From Merluccius polli (taxonomy: Eukaryota; Chordata; Actinopteri; Gadiformes; Merlucciidae), in NCBI GenBank assembly GCA_030340625.1, contig JAOPHQ010006581.1, positions 1-64,000 on the forward strand: a stretch of 64,000 nt of DNA, given 5' to 3'. Below, piece after piece: positions 40,434 through 53,663 of this stretch. The notes beneath the pieces are model-generated. The model did not search any database. It had not been told where the DNA came from and saw only the letters and a list, made by a program, of their open reading frames with translations. Position 1 is the first letter of the stretch. Each line of letters starts with the position of its first letter. The position numbers were made by a program, and so were the translations under genes.

Positions 40434-40515
40434 TGTGTGTATGTGTGTGTGTGTGTGCGTGTGTGTGTGTATGCATGTGTGAGTGCCCCGTGCATGTGTG
40501 TGGGTTTGTGTGCGC

Positions 40516-40546
<31 letters not shown>
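40434..40546. repeat. interrupted (GT)n microsatellite
   Basis: Three GT blocks with GC- and AT-containing interruptions. Further GT blocks lie at 40842-40878 and 40910-40925. Confidence 0.9.
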
Positions 40547-41943
40547 GAAGAGTGATGGAATGGGGGTGGTAATTATTTCCGATGCCGATACCAAATTAAA
40601 CACAGATTGCGCCGCCAGAGTGCTTTAATTAGAAGCTTGTTAAACGCTGCCCTGATTAACTATGAACCAGATACATGCCTTCAGCTCCATTCTTCGAGAC
40701 GAGTGAGTCATAGCAACCAGGCAGGGGCCCGCATTGCACTCCTCTCAGCAGGGTGAAAGTATGTCGGACACAGTGGACTATACATATAGCGGTATGGTGC
40801 TTCTCTGTCAGCGAGAACAATTGATTTTGGTCCCTGCTGCATGTGTGTGTGTGTGTGTGTCGTGTGTGTGTGTGTGGGCGAGTGGGGGGGAGTGGGGGGA
40901 GGGGGGCATATGTGTGTGTGTGTGCATTCTTCAGTCTGTGTGTCACTCAAGACGCCTGTGGATGCTGAGGGGGTGTGTGGAAGAGATGAGCAAGGGGGGC
41001 TTTTCAGGCGTTGAGGGCTGCCGGTTAGACGCATACACACCATGCCCCGGGGAAATGTGGGAAAAAAAATATGGCCTTCAATTCCAGCTGTAATGAGTAA
41101 TAGCAAACAGTCATTCAGTCATTAATGTGCTGTTTTGTTTCCCTTTCTCTCGCTCTCTTCAGTTTGTCTTCGTCGGTTCACCCGTGTTAATTTGTGTACT
41201 TTGTTCACCTGTGTGTTTGTGTACTCAAGTCGGCGGTTGGTTTTCCCATTGTCCCTTGTGTTTCTGTAGCCTGTATCTACCAACGGTAACTATCAGCCTA
41301 CCGGTAACGGTTTGTCTGTTATGTTATTGGTCTTAGGCCTATTATTCAGTCTGCATATCTTGTGCGCCGGTTCTGTAAGAAGGCTTTTGTTGAATCTATT
41401 ACAGTAAACCTTTCTCTCCCTGCATTCGGGTCCAAGTAGCCTAATAGCCTGATATTACGCTGTCTTGCTTTTCATCACCCTTATCTATTTTGCCTTTATC
41501 TCAAGCGAGTTATCTTGCACCGCCAGAATTTCACTTCCAAACACACGCCATGTGTTTGGTGGCGGCGGGTCTATGTATACTTTCCACCATGAGTCAGAGG
41601 TTAAATAAAATCAAAGATTGTTGAAAAAGTATTTCCCGGGGAAACCTTCACAAGTTTATGAGGTGGTCTGGTTGCAATAGACACACAGAGACATGTTTGG
41701 TCTGCAGAGACAGCGAAATGACATGTTATTGTACAGAAAAAAAAATGGTTTGATGTCCTACAATGTCCACTTTTTTTTTTTTCTTTCAAAATGGCTGCCC
41801 CGTTACACATGGAAAGACAGAGATAATGAGTGTACCGCTACGAGGCTATGAGAACATAGACTGGCATTTCCTCTGGCAGCAGCACACTAAGCACTGGGCT
41901 GTGAACACTGAGTCATATGGAACCCCGGGGGGAGGGAGGGAGG

Positions 41944-41949
<6 letters not shown>

Positions 41950-42027
<78 letters not shown>
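41950..42027. repeat. (GA)n microsatellite
   Basis: About 39 GA units, preceded by GGGA units. Confidence 0.97.
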
Positions 42028-42031
<4 letters not shown>

Positions 42032-42671
42032 GAGAGTGTGAATCAGATCAATCATTTCCCTGCGCAGGTACATAACTTGGCGTGAACCAGGATGTGTCAG
42101 AGTGTTTGTAAAAGGGAATAACAGCTTTGTCATTGTCTGGATTTTATTTCCGTTCCCGTCGAATAAAAGGACATAGTGGTGGTTATGGCAGACGTCTTTG
42201 TGAAACGGTAGAAGGAGGAGACTTCTGGTGTTTTCTCCATTAGGGTCTTTGGTGGGTGTTAGATCAGGGTGGAGGAGGTGCGCCGCTGCGGTGGAGCCGT
42301 CTTTATAGGGAGAGGGGCCCGTGGGTAATATTCTCCTCTTGAGCTCACAATCTGATCCCCGTCTGCCATACAAGGCCAAAGAATGTCAACCATGAGGGAA
42401 GGGTGTGTATGATTTGGAACGGAGCTGTCTCGCTTTCATGTCTCACGAATCCCATTCATTCATTACGCATGCATGCACATTGACACACACACACACACGC
42501 ACACGCACACGCACACGCACATATATTGAGGAATAGCTCCCAGGCCACAGGGGGTGTGTGCTTTGCTAGCTCAGCTCGCTGACTTACAGTAAGCAAGGCA
42601 GCACTTTAGCCCCGACCGCAACCTTGACGCACAAAAAGCCCCACTTCACTCTCCTCTCCGCCGCTGGAGAC

Positions 42672-42711
42672 CTCCACCACCACCACCACCACCACCACCA
42701 CCACCACCACC
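42672..42711. repeat. (CCA)n trinucleotide repeat
   Basis: About 13 CAC/CCA units. They translate to poly-W or poly-G artefacts on the minus strand. Confidence 0.95.
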
Positions 42712-42829
42712 GCCGTCTCTGGACCCCATGTGCACACTGTGCGCCGCGTGTGTGAACACTATAGGGATCCATCCGTGCCGCTCTTTAGCTTCACCTATTG
42801 ATCCAGAGCCTTGACTCATACCAAACAAC

Positions 42830-43200
42830 CTCAATCATTCCTATATAATGATTAACATCCGCTTCCCCTTTATACCAGGAAGCCAGATAATATTTTTCTC
42901 TTGAACCGCTGACGCCGTTTGACGTGGCTCTTTGTCATCCGATATTTATAATGCTACTCCGCTATCGACCGGCTGCTGTATTTTAACCTGTTCGCGGGGG
43001 CCAGATATCTGATTGCGGTTTGGGTATCGGAGCGACGCTGGGTCGTCTCCGTATATGTCTCCCTCCAACTCCCGGCGCGGGCGGCGGCTAATCACCGCCA
43101 CCAAGTCCAACTGAAAAGCAAGACACCCGTCTAGGGTGAGGCCCCATTTCATTCTGGCACCTGTAGCGGCCCAGCCGGGGCCCATTATCAGTAGGCGCTA
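42830..43200. promoter_or_regulatory. candidate conserved non-coding element
   Basis: Unique, balanced-composition block without repeats. It contains AATGATTAACATCC, GATATTTATAATG and GGCGGCTAATCACC and has no credible reading frame. The enhancer-like call is inferred from texture only. Confidence 0.25.
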
Positions 43201-45050
43201 ATCCATCGGATCCTGTTAACCTCACACACTTACACACTTACACACATACACACGCGCGCCCCGGATACGGGTGGGATGTGTGTGTGTGTGTTGTGTGTGT
43301 GTGTGTCATGCTCAACCGCACCCCTATCCGGGGCTGTTAATTAGATTGCAGCTGTTGGAAAGAGGGAGAGTTTCGGGGTCCCTAGCGGTGATGCAATGTT
43401 AATAGCGGTGGATTAGTGAGACAATGGAGGCGGCGGTGGGATCAAGCTGTGAGGGGGGGCGGGGCCTCCCAGATGGGACCGGCATTGCTGCGGGGGCCCT
43501 GGCAGGAGCCAAACACAGGGAAACAAAAACAAGTGAGGGAGGGGGGATACAGAAGGGCATGTAGGAATAAAGAGATAGACTACACTCGCCATGCATAGAA
43601 AAAGCAACCGATACACTTAGAGGGGTGGTGGTGGTGGGGGGGGGGGGGGTTATATTGACAATGCAGTTGGAGGTGAGTAATGCTTTCAGCTGCACACACA
43701 CACGCACACTCTTTTTTTCAAAGACTTTTGTTCAAACACATAGTTTTGCGTTTGGCCGATTCATCTGATTTCCATTCGTAGGATCACCCATACAAGCAGG
43801 ATGATCACATCATCGGAGGGAGGACAGAAGAAGGTTTTGACATTTTGTGAGTGCTTAGTAAGTCTGAGATTAAAAACATAAGTCAAGCGTTCAGCCACAG
43901 AGTCAGCGTCCTATGAGAAAAAGTATGGATGGATCCGTGTTTTATCAGGGTCTTGTCTGGCCTATTGAGTATCCAGCTGGACTTTATGGAGCCAAAGTAA
44001 TGGGAGTAGTGGCTGATTATTAGTTACAGATGGAGAAGTGCAACTGGACATCAGAAGACTGTGACACGCAAGCCAGAGGACCTTTATGCTCATTAAAACA
44101 GTTCCCATATCATGTGATGTTTGAGTTGAGTACAGACATCCTTAACAATAATCCTTGTGTGACCATCACAACAAGGTTGCATTACCTCATGATCATTTAG
44201 GTAACACCTCATCACATGTCTTCTGCAGTTGTAGAGAGATAGTATGATGATTTAACACCTCTTTGTGAAATAAGTACAACCAGCTGTCCGGTTGTACATG
44301 AGCCAATCCGATTCAGTCTTGGATTGCACAGCTCTTCTATGAAACCAGGTCGAAAGCATGTTTATTTGTAATGGATTCAGAGAGGAAGCGACATGCCATT
44401 TCTGCTTCACCGATTGGAAATACATTGCTTCCAATCACAGTGAAACGGGTCACGGAAAGCTTGATGACAGAAGTACTTTCTCCTGCTACGGGTGCCGCTA
44501 GGGGTCAATCCCTATTAACACCTCCACGCATCCAATTCATGCTGTGCATTGGTAAAAGTAAATCCAGTAGTGGCGATGATCCATCACCTGCATGTGAGGC
44601 CAAAAAGAGCAACAGACAGTTCCCCCAACAAGAAAAGTTAGCTCCTCGACAAGAAAAAAAGATCACAAAAATCAAACATAAATAAATAGTGATTTAAAGG
44701 CCCCAGTGGACTTGCTGAGCCGCTCCTTTAACAAGCCATCACAGTGAGAGATTGACCCTCACGCTTCAGGGCAAGCTGCTCAAATTCCTTAACCGATGGA
44801 AACTGAAGTTGGGTGTGAGGAATTTATTATCAGCAGTTAAAGTAGTATAAGCAGTATAAATGGCGAATGGTGTTTAACACGGAGACGGGTCTGGTTTGAG
44901 CTGTAACTTTATGACTCACTGTTTATCCGTTTATTTTGGCAGGTTTGCTCTTTATCGTCGGTGGGCCTTGCATGCTTTTCATTTATGTGATGTGCTGAAA
45001 GTTTCCAACAGTGATGACTTTCCTTTTCCCAAAGAAACAGTTAATACTCA

Positions 45051-45052
<2 letters not shown>

Positions 45053-45085
<33 letters not shown>

Positions 45086-45180
45086 ACGCACACACACACA
45101 CACGCACATACACACACACGCACGCAGGCAGGCAAGCACACAAACACATGCGCACGCGCACACACACACACACACAAACA
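45053..45180. repeat. interrupted (CA)n microsatellite
   Basis: CA units with CGCA and GGCA interruptions. Confidence 0.92.
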
Positions 45181-45380
45181 CAGTGGAATCAGGTTACAGT
45201 TTAAATGGCTAGTTATCTTGCTAAAGGACCTTTTGGGAAGGATGTAAGGGATCAAAACATTGAAACAGCAACTCCTTTAGTTGCCACGTGACCCCCCCCC
45301 CATCCTAACCCCCCCATACAAGGCTGATAAAACAAAAGACGGAGAAGACCAAAAATGCTGGCAGAAGGCACAGACAGATG

Positions 45381-45382
<2 letters not shown>

Positions 45383-45426
<44 letters not shown>
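45383..45426. repeat. (GT)n microsatellite
   Basis: About 22 GT units. Confidence 0.95.
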
Positions 45427-45428
<2 letters not shown>

Positions 45429-45608
45429 CGACAGTGGAGGTGGAGGAGGAGGAGGTGCAACAAGACAGGGGATTCATAGGTGCAGGGATGTGCTGGCAAG
45501 ATGAATGTCACACAGTAAAGCCGACAGTAAATGGAAAGACAGGACGTTGGCAGCTGACGGTTCTGCTTGATTACATATTACCACGCTATGGCCCGGGCTA
45601 AGGTGTGT

Positions 45609-45610
<2 letters not shown>

Positions 45611-45684
<74 letters not shown>
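45611..45684. repeat. (CA)n microsatellite
   Basis: About 37 CA units, 185 bp from the GT tract at 45383 and of opposite strand sense. Confidence 0.97.
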
Positions 45685-45686
<2 letters not shown>

Positions 45687-48600
45687 TAGGCGTTGGCTGT
45701 TCCTGAGATTAATCCCATGGACACTGGTGTAGAGGTGTATTATGTAAACGAAATGTCACTTGTTTAAAGTGAACCCATGAGCCGATGCAGATGCCATAGA
45801 AACCAAATGGTATTTAAAAACAATCCCAACTGTCCAAGTTAAATAAAGCTGTCCATTTGTAATAAGTAATATTTTGCGCGTCAGGTCCCGTAAACCGTTG
45901 AAATACGTGAAAAGTTTGACATTTAGAAAGATCACTTCCCATTCGTTTCGGGCCGTTTGGCATTTGTTTGGGCAGGTCTGTTTCCCTTGTCGCCCCATGT
46001 AAGGCGTCGGCGCGGGGGGGACAAAATGCCACTCTGCTCTGATTTGTATCTCATCGTTTCCTTTGACTGGCTCCGCCGAGGAAGACGGGAAGTGAGAAAA
46101 GGATGGAAAATGGAAATGTGGTGGATGTCAGCGTATTCATTCATGATGACAGCGTGCTGAAGGGATACACGACATATAAATAGACTCAGGGTGGAGGGGG
46201 GCCATTACAAACCAGAACATACCATTGTTAAGACATTGTAAAATAAAGATTTCCAAAAAGCTCAGGCTCAGTGACATTTATGTGAAAAGATGCTCAAAAT
46301 GGTTAAAAATGTCATTTATTGTTGTTTTGACTCCAGCCCTTTGTAATTCAAGACGAAATGCCACTTATGTCTTAATGGTCAAACGTTAAAATGCTTGCAG
46401 CGCTACATGTAGCACAGCATGATCTTTAAACTAAGGTTGTGTTATAAAACAGCTGTTTCCCCAATAAAACGCCCCGACGTTGACCCGTAGTTTCCGAACG
46501 AGTCCATTCTTATCTCATTAACAGTCAGCTCCACCGATAGTTTGTCCTTTTATATTTTTTACGCAAACAGCAAAAGCACACAATTGGCTCACAGTTCAAA
46601 CCCCCAGCTATCCTAAGCGTCCCCCCCCCCCCCCCCCCTCCATTTGCCTCTGACCACGGCATGTGACACACCGGTTACATAAAAAGATCACCCTGGACAA
46701 TGTTTTGTCTGGCTGTGGCTAAATGAGGAACACATGCGTTACAGTTCAGGGGGGGAACAACTAGATGAGCTGGGGGGCCGCTCAGAGGAGCGAGAGGAGC
46801 GAGGGCAGAAGAAGAGGAGGACCAGATGGTGTGAGGAGGCAACAAAGGCATGAGACAAAAGGCTGCCGGAATCAGAAAATGTGGGGAAATGTTGAGCAAC
46901 GACGGACTCGAAAAATCCTCCGCCCGGCCCCGCGGCGTCAAATATTTTCACGCCGGTGTCACCGTGCGGCCATGACAAAATCTTTTCTATGTGCTTTTAT
47001 AACAAATGCCCCCCCCCCACCCCCACCCCCACCCCCACCTCACCCACCACCATCTCCCCTCCTCCTTCCTACCCCTTTGCCCCGGCAGTGTGAAGAGACA
47101 GCATGGTAAGAGCTGAAGGGGTGGAGGAGGGTCAGGTGGGGGTTGGGTGGTAGTAGGGGGGGGGGGGGGATTGACTGACTTTCTTTCATCACAACCCCAG
47201 TAGTGACAGCTGCTCCAGGGAGAGGCCATGGGGTGGGGGGGGGTGGGGGGGGCTGGGCGGCTAGCGCTCAGTGCCCGGGAAACAGTCCAAACTCAGGACG
47301 GTTGCTATTGAGCAGCCCCCCCCCCCCCCCCCCCCCCCCCCTCTCCCCCCGGCCGTCTGGCTCGGATCGGACGGCGGCGGTGCACGGCGCTTATCAACGG
47401 TCGGCCTTCGACGGGGTGGGAGAGCAGAGAGTTGACTTAAGGTCCCCCCCCCCCCCCTTGACTTGGTATTTCGCCACGTCTCTTATGCGAAAATCAATGT
47501 GTGTCGAGGCGAGATAGACCGGGCGGGTGAGTCAGGGTGGAGGCACCGACACGGCATGCGCTGCAGACATACAGGCACACACACACACACACCGCTGAGG
47601 TTTCACTGTCCTTCGCATAACGGCGGTTTGCTGTCTTTAACCTCCACCCTTGTTCCCTATTCCCACCGCTCCTCCCCAGCCGTGTTTACCCTGCTCACAG
47701 GGCTCAAACCACGGCCGTGTCCGTGGCCCTGGCGTGTCGGGACTACACCCAGATTCCTGGTAGCGCTCGTACTTGGGCTTCCTGAAATCGCAAATCTCAG
47801 GAACATTATATTTGGTTAATCATCAAACTGACTTAACGTAAGTTTAGATGTTTCACACGTAGATTAGCATCTGACAGGCGGCGAATGCTGAGACGGCTCT
47901 TGCTGTTGTGAAGCGCCCCAAGCGGACGCGCCGCCATTATGCACAGCAGGCCTTTGATGGAGTGCTAAGAGACAAGCTTACTGAATTCCTCCAAAAAACA
48001 GGTTTATTTTTTTTTGTATGTCCCAACAGACACGTAAAAAAAAGTAGCTGTTATCCTCGTGGCATAACAACGAATCAAAGGCAGAGACTGGGAGCTTAGA
48101 GCAGCAGAGACGCGCCAGCTGCTGCCACCGATGCAAATGGGGTTTTGAGATACAGCGGTGTGACCTTAAAGGATCAAAGTGCAGCGATCGATACAACAAC
48201 CCCAAGGTGAGAAGCGGCCCGGCCGGCGGGTCCCGGAGCGCCGACGCACACGGGGCGAAACGACCGAGGACAGTGTCGAAATACATGATCTTTCATGCGT
48301 GTCTATGGACACGTGCCAAGTGTCCGCCTCGCCTTTTTTTTCTGTTTTGTTTTGTTCGACGCAGAAAAAAAACCTGCGGGAAACCGGTGGAACAGGTGGA
48401 ATAAATAGCACATGTCAGAAACGGTTTCCCACCCTGTAAGCATGCAGCAGGCTCTCAAACTCCGGAGACATCCCCAGATCCAGACGTTCGGCGTCGCTAC
48501 AGGGCATTGCACATCAGAATGCATCATGGGATATTTTTGAGTTGTTTGAAGAGACTAACTCTAACTGGAGAAACGGCATTTCCACGTGACAGAGACCCAT

Positions 48601-48929
48601 CGCTGGCTTCGCGCCGGAGCCTAATAAACCACAAAAATGTATTCTTCGTGATTTTTTTTCTGTGGGTAAAAGATACTTTTACGTTATCTTTAATATAACT
48701 CCAAACAGTCTATGAGTCAGGACAACTGAATTTCCCTTCCCGGGATTAACACAATACTATCTTATCTTAAGCCAACTCACCCCCCCTGCCTCTAAAATTG
48801 ATATCGCACACAGAAAACGTTTGACTCAAGTCTACCTCTTGTCCTGATACTCCCCCAACCCCCAACCCGCTCCCTCCTTCCCCAAGGTTATAGCTTCCTC
48901 CCGGAAAGAGACCCGCTTTCATGAAGGTC

Positions 48930-49210
48930 TGCATCATGTTACCCCATCGACGGCGGGACCACCCAACCGGGCCTTAATCTGCGGTGGTGGTGTTGGCCAT
49001 GTTGTCGGAACGGCGTCTAGGAGGCCGGGGGGGCTTAGTTCACTCCCGTGAACCCGGCGCTTAAATTCAGATCTCGCCGTCAGCACGTGGCTGATCCTTT
49101 CCAGCCTGGCGTTCGCCTGGGCCCAGGCTGCCGCCGCCTCCAAAGTTAATTACGGCCCCAGCTTGCATGGAGGCATATCATTAGCAGTAATTGCACACGC
49201 CTTTTATTAT
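48930..49210. promoter_or_regulatory. candidate conserved non-coding element with homeodomain sites
   Basis: Contains AAAGTTAATTACGGCC, ATATCATTAGCAGTAATTGC and a CAGCACGTGGCTG E-box (near 49081) in repeat-free sequence. An overlapping minus-strand frame (about 70 residues) has no family resemblance. Confidence 0.3.
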
Positions 49211-49302
49211 TTTTTTTGTTTAGTTCCCCCCCTGGTGTACCGCTGATCCACGAAGGCCGCAGGTGAGGTCGCGGGGAATGACGCAATACACCGGGGGGGG
49301 GC

Positions 49303-49333
<31 letters not shown>

Positions 49334-49859
49334 GCATGTGCCTGCATCTATCCATGCGATATAGTTTCAAATGCTGGGTAAGCCGGGGGAGGGGGGGGGG
49401 GGGAACGCTAGGCTGGCGGAGAGGAGCTCACGTGGAAGAGGGACTCGGTTCAGAGGGAATCAGGACAGGCGGGGTGAAGCGTGTAGACGGCCTTGTGTGT
49501 GTGTGTGTGTGTGTTATGTGTACGTGTGACCCGACTGCTGTGTTTTGATATAAACACAGTAGGGTAATTGTTATGTGCTTGGCGAGGGGGGCTGGTCCAT
49601 ACATGCTGAGGAAGGAGTTGCAGAATTAAAGCTCAAAATGTAGACCGTGTTCCCCCCTCTGGACCATTTACTACTGCTCTACACCAATGGCGCCCTTCCA
49701 CCTGTGATGATGAGAGCATTCATCCCACTCCCAGGCAGCCTACTCGGCGATAGTAGTGGTCCCATGGACAATTAAGGATATGAAATGTTTATGAGGGTCT
49801 TGAAATATGAATCGTCATTAAGTTCATGTTCGTGTTCAGTGTAATTGCTTATACTATAT

Positions 49860-49888
49860 TTGGGGGGGGGGGGGGGGGGGGAGGGGGT
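49860..49888. repeat. poly-G run
   Basis: About 27 G with one A. Confidence 0.9.
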
Positions 49889-51354
49889 TGGTTCCCATGC
49901 ATGTGCCTACAGACCCATAAACCACAGCACAGTCACGGCAAGGCACTTTGTTCTAAATGTGTATGTTTTAAACATGATATGTTGTCATCTCGTCCGCTTC
50001 AGACTCTGTGAAGCGTCCTAAACTACAGAAGCACACACACACACACACCTCGAATGAACATTCACTGGGAAAGGGACGAGACGCAGGGGAAGCGAAGGAA
50101 CCCGAGCATTTGTTGGGAGTATGTGCCGTACCAAGGGATCCATAGTGGGCAGGGGATTTTGGCTGCACTTCAGTGAAGATCATCCCTGGCGTGACCAATC
50201 GTTCCCCAGTGCACATTGCTATCCTGTTGCCAGGTTGTCGGCCAAACACAGTTTCTTTGTTTCAAAAAGCGTGTTTAAATAAAAGTGTATGTCTGTGTGC
50301 TGTGTGGTGTGTGAGAATGTGTGTGCTTGAACCACTCACAGAAAGGTTCCAATAAGCAGAATATTACCTCCCTTCAATCTCACCTGCACAGCATTTGTGT
50401 GTGTGTGTGTGTGTACGTGTACGTGTGCACGTGCGTGCGCGTGTGTGTGACCCAGATGGCAAAATCCTGCCTGCGGGAGGAACAGACATAATGCAAAATA
50501 GCGACAAAAAAAACCCAATGGTAATGCAGATGGAGGCAAAACTCCCCCACATATGTAAACCTAGAATAAGCATCTTGGAGGGGAAAGAAAGGTTTGTTTT
50601 GTATGAATCAGGGTGCACCCTGAACCGGTGGACTGTTATTCATTCTTTCTGGGATCTTTTAGCTCCTAAGGAAACAAGCTGCGGAGGTCTGAAATGTGAA
50701 CAGTGCTGGCCTTGGGGAGAGGGGCTAGAGTCTTTAGTAAACCTATCTGATCGAGAGACAGAGGACGATGGAGGGGTCCGCTAACCTTTAGCGGCCCACG
50801 GAGAGTTATGTAACAGACACACCGACCGTCCTTATTCTATCTCTGAAAATGGGATCTATGCCTTCATAAATACCAGAGGGCCGTGATAAAATAGAGATCA
50901 AAATAATACTTCTAAAAGTACCCACCTTGTGTTCTCGTATAGTCTATATTTAAGGAAGCAGAAGTTGTTCTTCATACAGAGTTCAATAAACACATCTCGT
51001 ATATCACATGGTAAAAATGTGTTTTCCCAACTGATAGAAAGTAAAAGTTCACATGCGGTGACTCAATTGGGTGCTTCTGTTGTGATAGACAGTCTAACAG
51101 ACAAAGTCAAATCCCTTCGTAATCAAGCGGTTAGCCAACCTGGGGTAGTGTGATAAGAGGGAAAGAGCATGTGACCAAAGGAAGAAATGGGGTCAACGTG
51201 ATTCAGTTACCATCTGAAACGGACTAAAGGAGCCGTGTCTAGCGTTAATAAAATGTCTGAATGACAGCTGTGATAAGGAAAATGCCATGTCATTCCAGCT
51301 TGATATATATTTTGTTATTCAAAGGGGTGATTGCTTAACGGTGAATAAATGTAT

Positions 51355-51421
51355 TATTGTAAGTCGAATTATTGTAAGTCACTTTGGACAAAAGCATCTG
51401 CTAAATGCCCTTAATGTAAAT
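51355..51421 (+). mobile_element. SINE-type 3' tail
   Basis: ATTGTAAGTCACTTTGGACA then AAAGCATCTGCTAAATG match the conserved tail shared by many teleost SINEs and their partner LINEs (CTTTGGATAAAAGCGTCTGCTAAATG pattern). No clear tRNA-derived head is visible, so it is likely a truncated copy. Confidence 0.7.
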
Positions 51422-51651
51422 GGATGCACAAAAGCATGATACATTAGATGCGTCTATTCCTCCTACATAAAGACAAAAAAATATAAAGCAGAAAAAAAGG
51501 TGCAGTTGAAAAACCGCTGTACAACCAATGCAAATGTTTTTAACCAACTTTTGCACTCCTTATTTCCATGCTTCCCCTACATGTAAACCCGTACTTAACT
51601 GACAAACTGAAAATAAATGGAAGGACAACAGAACAGGTATTGCTTGTATAT

Positions 51652-51657
51652 TTTATT
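51652..51657 (-). terminator. pwwp2b: candidate polyadenylation signal AATAAA for pwwp2b
   Basis: AATAAA on the minus strand, followed within about 40 bases by GT-rich sequence (TGTTCTGTTGTCC), as expected of a cleavage site with a downstream element. Confidence 0.45.
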
Positions 51658-52534
51658 ATCTATGTACAGTACATGTAAAAAAAAAACGACAACGAAATAA
51701 CTCAGAATGGCCAACAACATTGACCCAACGGCGGCAACGGTAAACGGCCATGTAGCTCATACACATGAATATCCTGATGACCGCTTTGCCTCTCAATCAT
51801 ACCGTAAGAGCGATAACAGGTTAAGGGAGTGCAAGGAGGAGAGGGATGGGGGCGAGGGCCGATACCCACGCCCCCGGAGGCAACGGGCTGCCCTGGGAAA
51901 ACTAGCCGGGCCGGACGGCCGACAGCCACGCCACTGGTACAGCACCAGGGGACAGTCAGCTAGTGTTCACGCATCTCATCCATCTCCACTTTGCTTAAAA
52001 ATAAAAAATAAAAAATAGAATTATCTAGAGGTGGGGTTGTAAAGGGCCAACAGAAATAAAAGTAGGAAGGCTGGCTGATTGTGTGCAATATTCAGAGGTT
52101 TTCCTTTTATTTCTGAAAGCCAGACTACATTGTGAGGGCTATGCTAGGACCAGCCCTGCTCTCTTCCTTAACCGGCCGCCCGCTCAGCACCCCTATCCGC
52201 CTCACATCAGTTCCACAACTGTTGCTTTGAAGCCAAAGGTCACCAAAGGACTACTTTGCAGTCTTACCTTGGCAGTGACTCAATAAGTACAGGCTGAAAT
52301 GAGCCAGTGAAATGAGCCCCTCCCTCCCTCCCCCCCACCACCCCCCCCCCCATCTCACCCCCTCCCCATGACCAATATGCCTCTCTCTCCCTCCCCTCGC
52401 ACTGCACGCTCAGCAGTTGAATTCACAGTTTTCCACAACAGCATGTTGTCCTAGTCGTTCTTCTAAAGCTTTAAACGGGGTGATGCATAGGGGGCTGTGA
52501 CACACCGACTGTCCCACGCTTCAATCACTTACGT

Positions 52535-52639
<105 letters not shown>

Positions 52640-52780
52640 TTAAGGGAGACGGACAGGCAGACAAGAGACACGAGAAAGAGAGACATGCAACCCAAGTCAA
52701 ATTTGAGAATACAGTGTACACAACCAACCGCCGACAGCCGTCTGGTCTACGATCTACTATCCCATAATTCAAACAATGCC

Positions 52781-52808
52781 TAAAAAAAAAAAAAAAAAAA
52801 AAAAAAAA
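52781..52808. repeat. poly-A run
   Basis: About 28 consecutive A. Confidence 0.95.
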
Positions 52809-53035
52809 CGGATTATCTTCAAGGCCATACATAGTTAGCCGACCCCCCCCCACCCCACCCCACACGTCTACCAGGGCTGTATATAACGCTAGCGTCAGAG
52901 ACAGAGAGCTCACAGCAGGCCACCATGGTACAGATAAAGTGCTTTGTTCTCAACATGATGCATTTAAATAATTTAAGTGGTGCAGAAAATAAACTTAATA
53001 GAAAACGAAAAGGGTTGGGGCGGAGGTGGTGGTGT

Positions 53036-53059
53036 GGGGGGGGGGGGGGGGGGGGGGGT
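53036..53059. repeat. poly-G run
   Basis: About 24 G; another G run lies at 53398-53423. Confidence 0.9.
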
Positions 53060-53616
53060 AGAGGTGGGCACAGAGGAGCCCTTTGTTGACCTTGGGCACT
53101 GGTATCGCACCTTTAATATAACACAAAAATAATAATCACTAATACCGACTGGAAGACACCCAGAGGACAGGAGGAGGTGGTTGGGGGGTGTGGTGGAAAC
53201 GTCGGGTGAACACAAAAGGAGCCCCAAACCCCCTCCACCATGTTTGGGTTGAACAACCTTCACATACTGAGGTCTGGAAAGTCCTAGAAGGCTGGGTGGA
53301 GGGGTGGTGGTGGTGGTGTTGGATCACAATAAGACTTTTCCTTTGTTAATGTTTTGTAACCCACCTCAACAGTCCTGGGGTGAGGGGTTTAAGGGAGGCG
53401 GGGGGGGGGGGGGGGGGGGGGGGTGTCTTCGGTCCAGAAAACTGCAATTTCAGGTGACGCGTGCATAGCACGATCGGTCCGTGTTTGTGTTTCTCCTTTC
53501 TTTCGGACTTGGGCCCGGAGTCGGACACGGTGTTGTTCAGGATGGTTTGGGACAGCAGCAGCAGCTCATAGGTTCTGTTTATGACCATGGAAGAATGGTG
53601 GACCTAATGGATGGTA

Positions 53617-53625
53617 GTAGTAGTA

Positions 53626-53663
<38 letters not shown>
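53617..53663. repeat. (AGT)n(AAT)n trinucleotide repeat
   Basis: Short AGT block followed by about 12 AAT units. Confidence 0.95.

Larger units (their letters stand above)
37142..51354. other. intergenic sequence between inpp5a and pwwp2b
   Basis: No supported gene. It is heavily populated by simple repeats: CA at 37600, CT at 38235, CA at 39778, GT at 40434 and 40840, GA at 41950, CCA at 42672, CA at 45053 and 45611, GT at 45383 and others. Between these lie unique complex blocks without reading frames, notably 42830-43200, 44690-44890, 45760-46150 and 48930-49210, some with homeodomain-type cores. Long open frames are shadows of repeats or chance. Confidence 0.6.

Noticed and set aside
44371..44685. 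104-codon plus-strand frame
   Set aside because: No family features, no promoter or splice signals of note; probably chance.
48934..49143. 70-codon minus-strand frame starting MEAAAAWAQ
   Set aside because: No recognisable domain, no splice context; overlaps a block better explained as non-coding regulatory DNA.
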